DNA of 64,000 bases. It comes from Linanthus parryae. Taxonomy: Eukaryota; Streptophyta; Magnoliopsida; Ericales; Polemoniaceae. Location: assembly GCA_023055425.1 (NCBI GenBank), contig JALGPY010000005.1, positions 84,113,495 to 84,177,494 of the forward strand, read 5' to 3'. The notes beneath the pieces are model-generated. The model was not told where the DNA came from. It saw only the letters and a program-made list of their open reading frames with translations, and ran no database searches. The number at the start of each line of letters is the position of its first letter. Position 1 is the first letter of the stretch. A program made the translations under genes and the position numbers. Positions 22,822-34,737 of the stretch are shown piece by piece.

Positions 22822-24474
22822 GGGTAAAAGAAAGCCGAAACAATAGGTTAATTATGAACAATCATTTGTTTGGGTATTGGTTTTCTAATGTGATGGATAA
22901 TCACCGGAGAATTGAATTAGAATCGAAATCGTGACCGTTAAACATGTTGTTTTGGTGTTCTATGGTTTTTTCACGAATTTGAACTGTCCGTTCACTTTCT
23001 GGGCTAAATGTTTCACAGTAAAATATTAGCTTTTCACAAAAATAAATTGCTTTGCCACTAAAGCATTGTATAGCAATAAACACTTAACCGATGTGTTGTT
23101 AAGCAAAGCTTTTAGAGTACTGAGTCTCGTTTGATCATTTCACCAACCGGTAGATTATTGTTAGAGGTTGTGAGAAATATGTAATCTTATAATATATTAT
23201 TAGTTTATTTAAATAGTCTTTTTATGAAAAATAAAATAGCGCTCTACTATGCTAAAATGAATTAGCTTCTGAGAATTGGGTTGTTAGGGCTAAGTCGATT
23301 CTAGGTGGAACAAACATGAGGTGCTAGGACTGTGACTGAGTGTCATATGCATATCATATAGTTTAGCTCATATATTAATAGAATATTGTTTTTAATTAGA
23401 ATATTATTAACTTGTAGGCGACGAGTTCTCGGACGAGGGATACGTTGAATACTACGACTGAGTCGCATTAGCTACTTGTATTTGAGGTGAGTAAACATGA
23501 CAGGCCTAGTGTGCCTACCGCCCTTTGTGTCAAATGATTTCTTCCTAATTGTATCAAAATAAATTTGTTTTATGTGCATAATGTGCTATTGAACATTTGA
23601 TTTCCACTTGTTGAAACACTTTATTGAAAATATCAGAAGAATCTAATAATTGATGATAACGAAAAGTGGAAGAGTTGTGTGGGGGTTGTTACATGGTTAC
23701 TAACTTACTATAGGGCTTGGTTGTGTTGACTACGGTCACTCGGCCAATTAAATAATTTAAATCCGGTTGCAATGCCTCGGATAGCTCCTTGTACTCACCC
23801 TACTGGCCGCAAGAAGTCTTAAGGGGGTGTCGACACTTAAGGTCCTGGATGCTTGTGAAGTTGTTGGTTCTTCTCCCATATCAACTAATTATCAATGTGG
23901 ATTTTTGGATTTCATGTTTATTAATGGGAAATGGAAGAATATGCGATTTTTTAATTCCCTAATTTAGACAATAACTATGACTTTGGAAAAATACAATAAA
24001 ATTACAATCTCTCTTATTTTATTATAAGTGTCAAGATTTCACTTCCGCTGTGTTTAAGTTAAACTACTCCGTGTCAAGATGTTGAATAGCCTCGTCATCA
24101 TTTTACATGCTTGGGTGTTTGCTTGGAATATTTATTGCTGATGTTGGAAAGTGTGGTGTTCTCTTTCCGTTTTCTTCACCACAGGTTTAGATTATGGGAA
24201 CTTGGCTCAGCGGGGAATGCGAATCACATCTAGACTTCTAGAACTTTCATATTTAATAATTAGAACTTCTTTTAGTTATCGCTATCTCTTTATTTTGGTT
24301 AATGCCCATGTTTCTGGACAACAAAATTTGAATTGTAATAAAGTATTGTTTTAAGACCTTATGGATGTTTTTGCTTGGATCCACTTGTAAATGTCCTTGT
24401 ATCTGGGTTTCATCTCGTGTACAGGGTGACACCCTCCCGGGTTACCGGCTTGGCCAATTTTGGGGGGTGTTACA
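22822..24474 (+). repeat. Chromovirus (Tekay/Del-like) solo LTR, right part
   Basis: The rest of the solo LTR begun at 17052. It contains the block GACGAGTTCTCGGACGAGGG near 23420, the GGGTGTCGACACTTAAGGTCC block at 23824-23846 and the terminal CCCGGGTTACCGG...GGGTGTTACA, all typical of long chromovirus LTRs. It ends at 24474, where the minus-strand copia integrase resumes. No protein-coding gene is seen in these 1.65 kb. Confidence 0.75.
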
Positions 24475-25850
24475 ACTCTCCTTTACAACTTCGGTTCTTT
24501 TAATGAAAATTCTATATGCCTTGCTAGACTGAGAATAGCCAAGAAATACACCTTCATCACATCTAGCATCAAATTTACCAACATTGTCCTTGCCATTATT
24601 ATGCACGTAATAGGTACAATCAAAAGGTTTAAAATAAGAAACACTTGGCTTTCTACCCTTGAAAAGTTCATACGGAGTTTTCTTCAAAATAGGCTAATTA
24701 AGCATCCATTAAGCACATAGTTGGTAGTGTTAATAACTTCTGCCTAAAGATATTTTGGCAAATGATTTTCAATAAGCATGGTTCTAGACATATCTTCAAG
24801 TGTCCTATTCTTCCTCTCAACTACTCCATTCTGGTGAAGAGTTCTAGGTGCAGAAAAGTTGTGTGAGATGCCACGTTGTGCACAAAATAAATCAAAGTCA
24901 AGTTGATCAAATTCTCTGCCATGATCACTTCTAAAAGAAGCAACATGCAGGTTTTTCAAAGTTTGAAGCTCTTTGCAAAGTTTTGAAAGTTCATGTAGTG
25001 CTTCAGATTTTCTCTAATAAACATAACACAAGTAAATCTAGAATAATAATCTACCACAACAATCACGTACCTTTTACCTTTGGGTGTTTGAACTCTCATA
25101 GGACTATATAAGTCCATATGCAGCAACTCTAAGGGTCTAGTAGTACTTACAAAGTTCTTTGGCTTGAATGAACCCCTTCTCTGTATACCTTGGGTACATG
25201 CCTTGCATATCTCATCATCTTTAAACTTCATATTTGGTATTCCTCTTACCAAGTCCTTTGAGAAAAGCTTGTTCATTGTGTGCATGCTTATATGCCCAAG
25301 TTTTCTATGCCAAAGCTTTGATACCTCCTTCAAAGCTTTGATACCTCCTTCAAAGCTTTGAGACACTTCAGACTTTCTATTCAAACTTTGTTAGTACTCA
25401 TAGCGTAAACATTGTATGGCCTTGGACAAGTGAGTATGCAATTGCCATATTTGTCATCTTGCACCACACATTTATCCTTTACTAAGCAAATTATACTTCA
25501 AACCATCTACAAGATAAACATCAGAAAAAGAACTTGTAGATTCATTACCAATACTACCCATGCCAATATTAGGTGGTCTAACACATTTAGGAACCCAAAT
25601 ATGTCTCACTTGTCCCTTAAGCTGATAAGTATATGTATTCTTCATTATGTGAGGTTTTTTCCTTCTAAAGGGGCAAGTTAGCTTAACATGACCAAGCTTT
25701 CCACGGTAAAAACATTTTGGAGAATGTCTCTTTCCTTATTTCACAAATGTGGTTTGGTTCTTCTTTGTAAAACTTGGATTGTAACCAATTCCACTTTTGT
25801 GTACAGCATTAGACTTCCCCCTAGCATGATATTAAGGTTATGTTATGATC
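24475..25850 (-). pseudogene. SIRE-like copia: protease region, GAG-pre-integrase, integrase (broken)
   Basis: Minus-strand pol of the large copia element. Near 25520-25420 are remnants of the protease-to-pre-integrase linker (VYLVDGLKYNLLS). At 25384-24956 follow LWHRKLGHISMHTMNKL and CKACTQGIQRRGSF (pre-integrase zinc-binding part), then PLELLHMDLYSPMR with the first catalytic Asp. At 24959-24744 the frame shifts to ASFRSDHGREFDQLDF (second Asp) and HQNGVVERKNRTL (catalytic Glu). At 24687-24480 comes the C-terminal part with TPYELFKGRKPSVSYFKPF and EGVFLGYSQSSKAYRIF. Several frameshifts and stops separate these. The frame is cut at 24475 by the chromovirus LTR and resumes at 17051. Confidence 0.85.
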
Positions 25851-27370
25851 CTACAAATCTTGACAAAAAGTTTCTTGACTCTTGAAGTTTCTCAGTCAAT
25901 GAAGTTTCATGTTTTTCTAAATCATCTGAATGATGTTTCAAATCAACAAACTTACCACTTAAAAGAGTATTTTGACTCACAACTTCCTTGACTTGTGCCT
26001 TCAAGGCCTTGAACCTGCTGTCCAAAGCTTTGAAGTCACTGACAATTTTTGACATAGAAACTTCAAGAGTCTTATTGTAAAAAACCAAATTTAAATTTTC
26101 CTTTACTTGATCATGAACTTTTACCTTCAAAGATTCAGTCTCATTTCTGTAACTTTACTCATTAAAAAACGTGCTTTTGAGGATTTCAGGAAAAACATCA
26201 GAAGGGCTACTAAGTAATCTTTTTTTACCATTTCCTCAATGTGTCTGTCTGAGATGTTTCCTTCTTCATGCTTAGCCATGAGACAGATATTGGCTTGTTC
26301 TTCAACTGAATATGAATGATAAATCATAATCACTCCATGAGGCAACCATAGCTTCCTTCTCTCTGTTGTCATTTTCCTTCTTAAGGAAATGTTTGCTCTT
26401 CTTTTTTTGTGGACAATCCCTCGCCAGGTCTGCATCTCCACATTCAAAGCAGTTCAGTCCTTTAGATTTGTGTGAATGTGAAGAAGACTTACCTATATGA
26501 TCATTGCTGCTTGAGGATCTGAACTTGTCTTTGCTGTAATCACCGTTTCCAAAGTTGTTCTTCATATTCAGGATTCTGGTTAAAGCTTTGGAGATCAAGA
26601 CTAAAGCTTCCTCCTCATCATCATCATCTTCCTGTTCAAGGCTTTGGGATTTCTCACTGACTTTTGCCTTGAGTGTCAGGTTCTTGATGTTGTCACTCAT
26701 ATCACCATCCACTTCCTTCATAGAAATCTCATGAGTGGGCAGCTTCCCTTGCAGATCATCTAGCTCCAGAAGGCTCAAATCCTGAGATTCCTCAATTGCA
26801 GTGGTCTTTGGTTCCCACTTGGCTTTTGGAAGGCTTCTTAGAATATTTCTCATTTTTTCTTCATTGGTGTATACTTTCCGCAAAGACTCTAGACTATTCA
26901 CAATGTATGTGAACCTTTTGAACATGTCCTTGATGGACTCATCATAACTCATCTTGAATAGCTCTACAACCTTAGGAGAATGTTGATTTCGGTTTGCTTG
27001 ACCTGGCTGGTTCCTTCATATGTCACCACCAGTTTGTCCCGAATCTCCTTGGCACTTTGCTGTTGGATATCCTGTTGAACTCATCTGCATTAAGAGCACA
27101 GTATAATAAGTTCATAGATCTATAGTTTGTTGATACCTTATTCAATTAAGTAATTGAAAGTTCATCCTATGTCTTAATAGTTTTGATCCCATCAGAAGTA
27201 GAATGGAATATATAGGGACCATTCTAAGTGATTGACCATAGCTCCATGTCCTGATCTATGATGAACATTTTCATCAATGCTTTCCAATGTACAAAGTTGT
27301 CACCATAGAACAGTGGAGGTTTGTTGGCTGCTATTCCATGTGAGAATCAACCATCACCTACATTCTCATT
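25843..27370 (-). pseudogene. SIRE-like copia gag (broken)
   Basis: Minus strand. The N-terminus near 27340-27240 reads PPLFYGDNFVHWKALMKMFI, the conserved start of copia Gag (DUF4219/UBN2 type). The next about 280 bp is interrupted by stops. From 26952 the frame reads SIKDMFKRFTYIVNSLESL, then LRSLPKAKWEPKTTAIEES and an acidic stretch. A zinc knuckle follows as CFECGDADLARDCPQKKK, in which the histidine position is Asp, so zinc binding is probably lost. From 26130 a separate frame gives a heptad-like, coiled-coil-prone tail (SKIVSDFKALDSRFKALKAQ), typical of long SIRE/Maximus Gag proteins. The palindrome CAAAGCTTTG recurs in this gene. Confidence 0.85.
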
Positions 27371-27404
27371 GTCACAAGATTGTTAGATCTTTATTGTGAC
27401 CCAA

Positions 27405-27416
27405 GCTCTGATACCA
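27405..27416 (-). other. Primer binding site of SIRE-like copia
   Basis: On the minus strand TGGTATCAGAGC follows two bases after the end of the 5' LTR (TG on the plus strand at 27419). It is the initiator-Met tRNA type, which fixes the orientation and the start of the internal region. Confidence 0.9.
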
Positions 27417-27418
27417 AT

Positions 27419-27547
27419 TGAAAATTGTGCAATGCAGGTAAAATACAGGATTAAGATACTCTAGAAGGGGGGGGGGGGTGAATAGAGTATGCAATCTTTT
27501 GCTAAAAATGGAATTTTGAAACCTAACACAGAGTTTTGATAGATCTT
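27419..27547 (-). repeat. 5' LTR of SIRE-like copia, 3' part
   Basis: The end of the 5' LTR on the minus strand, next to the PBS. It includes a run of 12 G on the plus strand (about 27467-27478) in the phrase CTCTAGAAG(G)nTGAATAGAGTAT. It is interrupted at 27547 by the Tat element; the rest of the LTR continues from 42359. Confidence 0.75.
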
Positions 27548-28159
27548 TGTAGATAGTGCTTTCCAGACAGACGGATCACAGCCACGTGGCAATCATCCAG
27601 CACACCTAGTTGTGCTCCACAAACACTGGATCACCACCCGCGCTGATCCACGTGGGAGCTGCGAGACAGGGCCCTCACACACCACCCCACGAGACTTGTA
27701 GGGACTTAGTGGTTTGGAAGCTAGGGTAAGTTCCGTCGCGCGCGAGCGACAACCAAGCCCACGCGCTACCTTTAGTAACTGCTTACAGAGATTTAGGGCA
27801 TGAGCTCCATAAACCCGATCAACCTCATAACGATTCCGGTATACGCGGACGGAGTGCGTAATGGTCCCTATATATGCGGAAGAACGTGCCTTTGTGGTTA
27901 AGGTAATTAAGACGCCATTTATGGGTGCATTAACCCACTACAACGGTCATATTCTCCACTATATATAGGATCGTTAACCCTTCCTTACACAGAACTAATC
28001 ACCTGAACAACGCGGAAGCTCTGCCAAAACTCTGTCTCTCTCTCATACAACTACTACTGTCTTACTCTCTCCCTACTCACAACCCTACTTCTCCTGTGTT
28101 TCTCATTCTCTGTTCTTGGTGTACGTTGAATCTTCCTAAAAGGATTCATCCTGTACACA
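27548..28159 (+). repeat. 5' LTR of Tat element
   Basis: 612 bp, TGTAGATAGTGC to CTGTACACA. The U3 carries two G-box-type sites: the perfect palindrome GCCACGTGGC at 27581-27590 and CCACGTGG at 27648-27655. A TATATATAGG box lies at about 27960-27969. A CT-rich leader follows (28030-28080). Confidence 0.95.
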
Positions 28160-28161
28160 TT

Positions 28162-28180
28162 TGGTGAACCCGACGTGAAA
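28162..28180 (+). other. Primer binding site of Tat element
   Basis: TGGTGAACCCGACGTGAAA begins two bases after the 5' LTR, the correct position for a tRNA primer site. I cannot assign the tRNA with certainty; it is not the initiator-Met type. Confidence 0.7.
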
Positions 28181-28199
28181 CTTACCCTTGCAAGCAACC

Positions 28200-29534
28200 A
28201 TGTCTCATGACAAAGATGTCAGCAACAGATCTCCCTCAACTGAGACGACCTCAGGGGAGGAAACCCGAAACAATTCTACGGCGACCGGCAGTACTCCAAC
28301 CTTGGAGGCATTGAATGCCACTCTCCATAGTTAGGCGAAAGCCCTCCAGGCTCAATCCGCACAAATGGCTCAGATAATGTCCATTTTGGGATGTCTTGCC
28401 CAGAATCCGGCGCTGGGAACGGCCGTTTCTTAAGGAGTTGGAACCCCTGTCTCCCAGGGAACAGAGGTAACACCTACACCACCAAACCCTAGTTTGCAAA
28501 GCCCTCCGGCAACGGTCCAACCACCTACTACTCAGGGACAAACAGTCCAAACACCATCATTTGCCACACCTATTTCCCAACTCCCAGCTATTACCTTCAA
28601 TATCCAACCACATATATCCCCTTCCTTCTCCGCCGGCAACCATAAGCAATGTGGCTTACACCCCCAACCCAACTGTTGTGTACGTGTCTCCACCGGCTGC
28701 AACCCTTCCTCTTGCTGTGGGAGGGAGTACACCAGTAAGCATGAAGGCCTTGGAGCAGCGTATAGAGAATTTCCTGGCTAACCAGCCTTTTACAGACACC
28801 ATCATCCCATAGGTTGACAATGCCCCTCCTATCCCGCGGGAGATCTACTTGATGCCCAACCCCGCAGGGTACAAGGCCCCCAAGTGGGATAAATTTGATG
28901 ATGTTAACGGGAATGTCCAAGATCATGTCATGCGATTCATTGATGTGATGGGGCAATATGAGGTTGACCCTAACCTGTTGATGCGTGAGTTCCCAAGTCT
29001 TTGGGGAACGTTGCCTATAAATGGTACAGAACGCTGGAGGCTGGATCTGTCAAGACCTGGGATGATATGGTTAAGAAGTTCTATACCAAGTTCTTCCAGG
29101 TGGAGGAGAAGGTTACAATGATACATCTTTCGCGCATGTATCAGAAGCGTGACGAGGATGGCGTTACCTTCATCAAGAAGTTCAGAGAAAAATCATTGGA
29201 ATGCAGAGATGAAGTGCTCGAAAGCCGGCTCGTGGAGATATGTCTCCAGGCGATGCGAGACGAATACAAGGGTATGTTAATTAACTTGCAAATGCCTACT
29301 TTTTCAAAGTTAATTGAATGTACCAAGAATATAGAGCCTATAGTCGAGAGGCAAAAGAAGAAACATGCTCCTGAGCGATCTCCAGGGGGACCGACTTTCA
29401 AGATTGGAAGGTTTAGCTACAAGAGGGGACGTGAAACTGAAGTTAACACAGTTTCGCCACATAAGCAACCCAGGGTTGCGACCTCAGATGCCCCGCCTCA
29501 GCCATGTTCTCTGGAGGAGGTGATTGATCTATGA
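28200..29534 (+). pseudogene. Tat gag (broken)
   Basis: Gag of the Tat element, starting at the ATG in ACCATGTCTCATGAC, 40 bp after the LTR. The N-terminal part is Thr/Ser/Pro/Gln-rich and is interrupted early by a TAG near 28334 and by frame changes. The capsid core (Retrotrans_gag type) is spread over two frames. In one, PAGYKAPKWDKFDDVNG appears near 28860. From 29001 the other reads YKWYRTLEAGSVKTWDDM, KKFYTKFFQ and TFIKKFREKSLECRDEV. The C-terminal part is basic (KRGRETEVN). It ends with a TGA at 29532-29534. A degenerate zinc-knuckle-like C..H...H.TAYC segment follows near 29615-29660. Confidence 0.85.
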
Positions 29535-29901
29535 AAACAGTGGCGCAATGATGGGGTCCTACCTCCACTCGAAAGAACACCCTCCAGAGAAATAGTAAGG
29601 ACCCGAAGTGGTGTCAGTGCCACGACAAGGTTATGCATCCCACAGCTTATTGTAAGAAGCTCAGGCACCTCGTGAGCCGAAAGATGAAGGAATGAGAGCT
29701 GATTGTCAGTGACCAGAGGCAAGACGTGCGCAATAATCCGCTCCCGGCTCATGCAGAGCAAGATTCGAAAGACAAGGAGGTAGCTATGATCGCAATCATG
29801 GACCTTGAAGAGATCACGGAAGACGAGCTGCCTGTTGTAGCTGAATTCTATGAGGAGGAGGATTACAGCATGGACACTGAGGACTCGCGTGTGCCGACAG
29901 G

Positions 29902-30762
29902 ATGAAAGGGTCGCACGGCTTCAAAAGGTTCTTTGATGACATGAGCTTCTCTGAGAAGTGCCGAAAGGAAATGACAAAGGCAATCCTCATAGTAGCGGAG
30001 GACTTCGAGGAGGATATCATTGTCTCCAACGAAAGGGTTTTCAGGTCCTCTCGCTCGACAGAGAAGATAATGACCTTCTCTGAAAACGACAAGAAGACAG
30101 ACTCGAGCCATCAGAAGCCCTTGTATGTAACAGCAATAATCAACGACGTTGAGTTCAAGAGGGAATTTGTCGATGGAGGAGTGACCGTTAACGTGGTCTC
30201 GCTCAACACCGTGAAGTTGGAAGGGATTTCGGAGAAGAAGATTGTCAGGCGCCCATCCTCGCTGATGGTATTCGGAAGTGATTCCAGGATGACGATGGGT
30301 TGGATTTGCCTCGGTCTCCAGATAGGGAAGATCAAGTGTTCCGCCAAATTCTATGTCATTGATGCGAACACAACGTATCACATGATCATAGGTCGAGCCT
30401 GGATCCATCGCTTTGACGCGGTTCCATCAACAGCTCACCAAGTGATGAAGGCCATTTGGAATGGCAGAGTAGTCGAGATACCAGCCTCGACGAATCCATT
30501 TAATCTGAATGAAGAGCATCTCACCGAGGCAGTGTGGTTCACTGAAATGGCGGATGAACAGACATCGGGGCCGTTCAACCCAACTCCTCTGCCTCGATGG
30601 GAGGACATCAAATATCAGTCACCAGCAGGAGTGATGGTGACAAGAGAGGATGCTAAGGAAAAGGTGCCTGCATGCGAAGAGGCGCCACAAGTCGCTTACC
30701 AAAAGAAGAATGTGTATACTCTGAAGAGAGTGGAAAAGCATGACAATAAAGGGAAGAAATGA
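29902..30762 (+). pseudogene. Tat protease region
   Basis: An open frame of 286 codons following gag. It includes the retropepsin-like core with FVDGGVTVNVVSLNTVKLEG near 30166, where D-G-G replaces the usual D-S/T-G; D-G-G is the common form in this lineage. The second half contains KFYVIDANTTYHMIIGRAWI, matching the flap/ILG(R) block of gypsy proteases. It ends at a TGA at 30760-30762, in a linker before RT. Being free of stops for 860 bp, it is one of the better preserved parts of the element. Confidence 0.8.
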
Positions 30763-30885
30763 TACCGCATATGAAGGTGCGCGGGGGTACCCCCATCCAA
30801 ACATGGGGATATCCCTGGGCAAATCAATCAACTTGAGCAGGGCCCGGAGAAAGACAAGCTGAGGTCAGAGGTACCGGAGGACAAG

Positions 30886-31890
30886 TTGAAAGAAGCGCCC
30901 GAGTGTATGGAGGACAAGCGGAAGCCTCAAAAACAGGAACTGAAAGAAGTGTTCCTAAGTCCAAATGAAGAAAAGAAAAGGCATGTTTTCCTGAGCGCAT
31001 ACCTCACACGCGAAGAGGAAGCAAAATTGCTGCAGTTTCTAACAGAGTACAAGGATGTGTTTGCTTGGGAATATGATGAAATGCCTGGTCTGGACACGGG
31101 CGTAACAATGCACAGATTGGATGTTGTCCCAGGATCCAAACCAGTGAAGCAAAGTGCGAGAAGCTTCAGACCAGATATAAATGTGAAGATCAAGCAAGAA
31201 ATATTCAAGTTGTTGAATGCTAAATTCATCGAGCCAAATCATCATCCCACCTGGTTGGCCAACATCGTGCCAGTGTTAAAGAAGAATGGGCAGCTTCTCA
31301 TCTGCGTGGACTTCAGGGATCTTAATCGTTTCTGTCCAAAGGACGACTTCCCATTGCCAAACATCGAATTGCTCATCGACTCTACCGCAGAACATCGGAT
31401 GTTCAGCTTTATGGATGGGTTCAGCGGATATAACCAAGATGGATCCTGAGGATGCGAGAAAAACTGCGTTCGTCACGCCAGTTGGGGTCTTTAACTACAC
31501 AGTTATGCCCTTTGGACTGAAGAACACGGGTGCGAATTATCAGCGAGCAATGATGGCTTTCTTCCATGACATGATGCATCAAGAAGTAGAGTTCTATGTT
31601 GATAATTTGGTTATCAAATCAAGAGAAGAAGCGGACCACCTGGGAGACCTGCGGAAGGTATTTGAAAGATGCTGAGGCTTTCAACTAAAGATGAACCCGA
31701 TGAAATGCGCGTTTGTAGTGACTTATGGGAAATTCTTGGGGTGTGTAATCCATCGCCATGGGATTGAACTTGACCCTGCAAAAATCTCAGCTATCACCAG
31801 CATGGCAGCACCCCACAATCAGAGTACTCTGAAACATTCTTGGGAAAGCTATCTTATCTGCGGAGATTTGTCCCAGCAATTGCAGAGCTG
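30886..31890 (+). pseudogene. Tat reverse transcriptase (broken, YVDN)
   Basis: Fingers and palm of a Ty3/gypsy RT: FAWEYDEMPGLD, then FIEPNHHPTWLANIVPVLKK, LICVDFRDLNRFCPKDDFPL and FMDGFSGYNQ. A frame change near 31440 leads to DARKTAFVTPVGVFNYTVMP and FGLKNTGANYQRAM. The catalytic box reads FYVDNLVIKS near 31600: the second Asp of YVDD is Asn (codon AAT), which would abolish polymerase activity. A TGA follows at 31673-31675, then MKCAFVVTYGKFLGCVIHRH in another frame and a further shift near 31830. This is clearly a dead enzyme. Confidence 0.9.
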
Positions 31891-32508
31891 ACTTTCTGCT
31901 TCGGCGATCTTCTCAAAAAGAATGTTGTGTATAACTGGACAGAGGAACATGAAGCCGCATTTGGGAAGTTGAAGGACATGCTGACATCGCTAAGAGTAAT
32001 GATTGCACCACAGTTGGGGTCACCACTCTTGTTGTACCTGACATCAACCAAGAAATCCATAGGGGCACTGCTAGCCCAAGAGCATGAAGGGCAGGAGAGA
32101 CCAATTTATTACATCTCTCGTGTGGTACAGCCGGCCAAGTCAAGGTACACAGATATAGAGCGTCACTGCCTTGCTTTATTTTTCGTAATAGAAAAGTTAA
32201 AGCATTATTTCGCCTCACACAAAGTCGTGGTAATCACAAAGAGCGACCCCATATGTTATCTCTTGAGTCACTCCTCTCCTTGCGGAAGATTGGCAAAGTG
32301 GTATATGACTATCTCACAGTACGACATAACGTGTGCTTGTCCAAAAGCAATTAAATCGCAAGCAGTGGCTGACCTCTTAGCACAGTTTCCAGACAACAAC
32401 TATGAGCCAATGATAGAAGAGGAGCTAGAAGGTCCTGAGATCTATGCAATCGAGTCGCCATACGGGAAGCTTCATTTAGATGGGTCATCGACAAGGAAAG
32501 GAGGTTGA
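31840..32508 (+). pseudogene. Tat RNase H (gypsy type)
   Basis: Connection domain and first RNase H. It reads GKLSYLRRFVPAIAELTFCF, then YNWTEEHEAAFGKLKDML, LLLYLTSTKKSIGALLAQE, PIYYISRVVQPAKSRYTDIE and HCLALFFVIEKLKHYF, followed by AVADLLAQFP. The expected first Asp of the D-E-D-D set appears as Thr in LYLTSTKKSIG; many Tat elements lack an active gypsy-type RNase H. The frame runs into the second RNase H and ends at a TGA at 32506-32508. Confidence 0.85.
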
Positions 32509-32952
32509 ATTGGCGTTGTACTGACTAAGCCAGATGGGGAGGTCATCCAATTGTCCACTAAGCTAGATTTTCCAGTAACGAACAATGAAGCAGAGTACGA
32601 GGCTCTGATCGCAGGGCTCCGCGCGGATAAGGCGTTGGAAGATAATAATTTGACGGTCATGGGGGAATCCAAGCTCATAGTCAAGCAAGCTTCAGGCGAG
32701 TATGGATTGAAGGAGGTCAACTTGCTGCCTTATAGGATTATGGTGCAGAAGTTGGTGCAGCAATTTCATGATATCAAGTACGAGCACACGCCTAGAGCTG
32801 ATAATCGGCACGCGGACGCTTTAGCCACTCTGGGGTCAAAAATTAGTGTGGAGAAGTGCCCAGCAAGAATATTGACTGAGGTAAGAACAAACCCAGCCCT
32901 GACGCAAGAAATATGCGAAGAGGAGCCCACAGAAGATGAGGATTGGAGATAG
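32460..32952 (+). pseudogene. Tat second RNase H (archaeal/plant-like type)
   Basis: A second RNase H domain directly after the first. LHLDGSSTRKGG at 32472 carries the first catalytic Asp and ends at a TGA. The next frame (32521-32952) continues LTKPDGEVIQLSTKLDFPVT, NNEAEYEALIAGLRA with the catalytic Glu, ESKLIVKQASGEYG and YEHTPRADNRHADALATLGS with the last Asp pair. This extra domain (aRNH) was acquired by the Tat lineage and is diagnostic of it. Only one stop interrupts it. Confidence 0.88.
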
Positions 32953-33339
32953 TCAATATTGCGCGCGATTGCTGAGGGAACAAGCAAATATAATTGGGCA
33001 TCCACGAAGGGATACTGTGTGCATGATAATTCCCTTTACTTTAAGGGACCCGGGGGAATACTTATGCGGTGTGTCTCGCAGCAAAAAGGGCAGGCATTAT
33101 TGGAAAAGATCCATCAACACTCTTGTGGGGAAAACGAGGTATCTGTTTACAGAAAAGCCCAGAGATATGGGATCCATTGGCTAGATATGTCGACGTTCGC
33201 CGCAATTATTCAAGGGAATTGCGAGAGTTGCACATTGGTCAAAGACTCTTTGGAGATTGCTGCGATCGATGATGAAACAGATTGGAGGAAGCCATTCTTT
33301 GACTACCTGACGGAAGGGATTGAGCCGACCTAGAGAAAA

Positions 33340-34506
33340 GAAGCTGAGAAGCTTGAAAGAAAGGCAACCCGATATGTTGTGCGGGAAAACATACTTTGGC
33401 GAAGAGGCCATGAAGGGAATTTTCTCAGATGTCTGGATGGTCAAGAAGCACAAGAAGTAATGGACCTGTCCCATCAAGTGGAGCACCAAGGAGGCGCGAA
33501 GCTATGTAGACAGCTCCTCACTGTTGCTTACTTCTGGCTTACAATGGAAGCAGATTGACGCACCAAGGTTAAAAGGTGTCAAGAATGCCAGTTCAAAGGC
33601 AACCTTGTGCACGCTCCCGCTGTAGATTTACACGCATTGGGTACGCCTTGTCCATTTTACACATGGGATTTAGATTTTATAGGTCCCATTCGACCAGCCT
33701 CGCATGGGAATCAGTTCATCTTGACTGCAACGGAGCAATTCACTAAGTGGGTGGAAGCAGTGCCGCTCAAAACAGCAAATGCGCTTGCGGTTGTTAACTT
33801 CGTTCAAGAGAACATCATATACCGGTTTGGGATCCCCAATACCATCCTCTCGGACAACGGCACTCCTTTTGTGAATCGCCAAGTGGCTGCGAAATTAGCA
33901 GAGTACAACATAAGGCAGGTGTGCTCCACACCTTATTACCCGAAGGGGAACGGACAAGCAGAAGCAACAAACAAGACGCTGCTAAGGATTTTGAGTAAAA
34001 TGGTCGTAGATGATCACAAGAAATGGGCGAAATCTCTAAATTTGGCTTTATGGGCATATCGCACTTCGCCAAGGACTCCCAAATGGGTTTCCCCGTTCCT
34101 TCTATGTTATGGAGCCGAAGCTGTTGTACCAGCAGAGATTAAAGTTAACTCCGCAAGGATAGCCTTTCATGACTTGTATGAAAATCAACGTGATCATGAT
34201 CTTATTCTGCTGGAAGAAAGGCGTGAGCAAGCTAAGAGAGCTAACACGAGATACAAGGAAAGGATCGCTCGTGCATACAAAAAAACAGTTCAGCACCGAG
34301 ACTTTGCAGTTGGGGATTTGGTTAAAGGAGCTTCAGATAATTGTATGCGAGAAGCGGCTCATCCTAAGTTCGCAGCTAACTGGGAAAGACCATTTGAAGT
34401 CAAAGAAGTCTTCGGCAGTGGTTATTGCACAATTCAGAGACTTCATGGGACTGCAACAACTCCAAGACCAATCAATATGCGATGGATCAAAAAGTATTAT
34501 CCTTAG
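33340..34506 (+). pseudogene. Tat integrase (core intact, N-terminus broken)
   Basis: The N-terminal zinc-binding part is at about 33340-33600 (HQVEHQGGAKLCRQLL and RCQECQFKG) with a TGA at about 33556. From 33607 a 299-codon open frame holds the whole catalytic core. The DDE triad is intact: Asp in FYTWDLDFIGPI, Asp in IPNTILSDNGTPF and Glu in GNGQAEATNKTLLR. The C-terminal part includes LNLALWAYRTSPRTP, a Lys/Arg-rich linker and NWERPFEVKEVFGSGYC, and ends KYYP. No chromodomain is present, which fits Tat and excludes a chromovirus. It ends at a TAG at 34504-34506. Confidence 0.92.
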
Positions 34507-34737
34507 CTCATCTCTTTATTTTTGATGCCAAAGTTTGTTGCTTTCATTACTTTTGATTCAAAAGTCTTGTTCCCTCATGTATCCTGCACTACTTCCTCCC
34601 ATATGAGGAATTTGTTCTCATGTTCCTCCTATATGAAGATGCTTTAATAATAATGGCTCTCCCATATGAGAGAAACTTGTTAATTTGTTGTATCGTTTTA
34701 TTTACTTATCTGTTCATATCATTTATATCTGCCAATT
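34507..34737 (+). other. Short spacer after Tat integrase
   Basis: T-rich DNA with repeats of CTCCYATATGAGG/AGAAAC phrases (34595-34675). No coding potential is seen. Confidence 0.5.
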
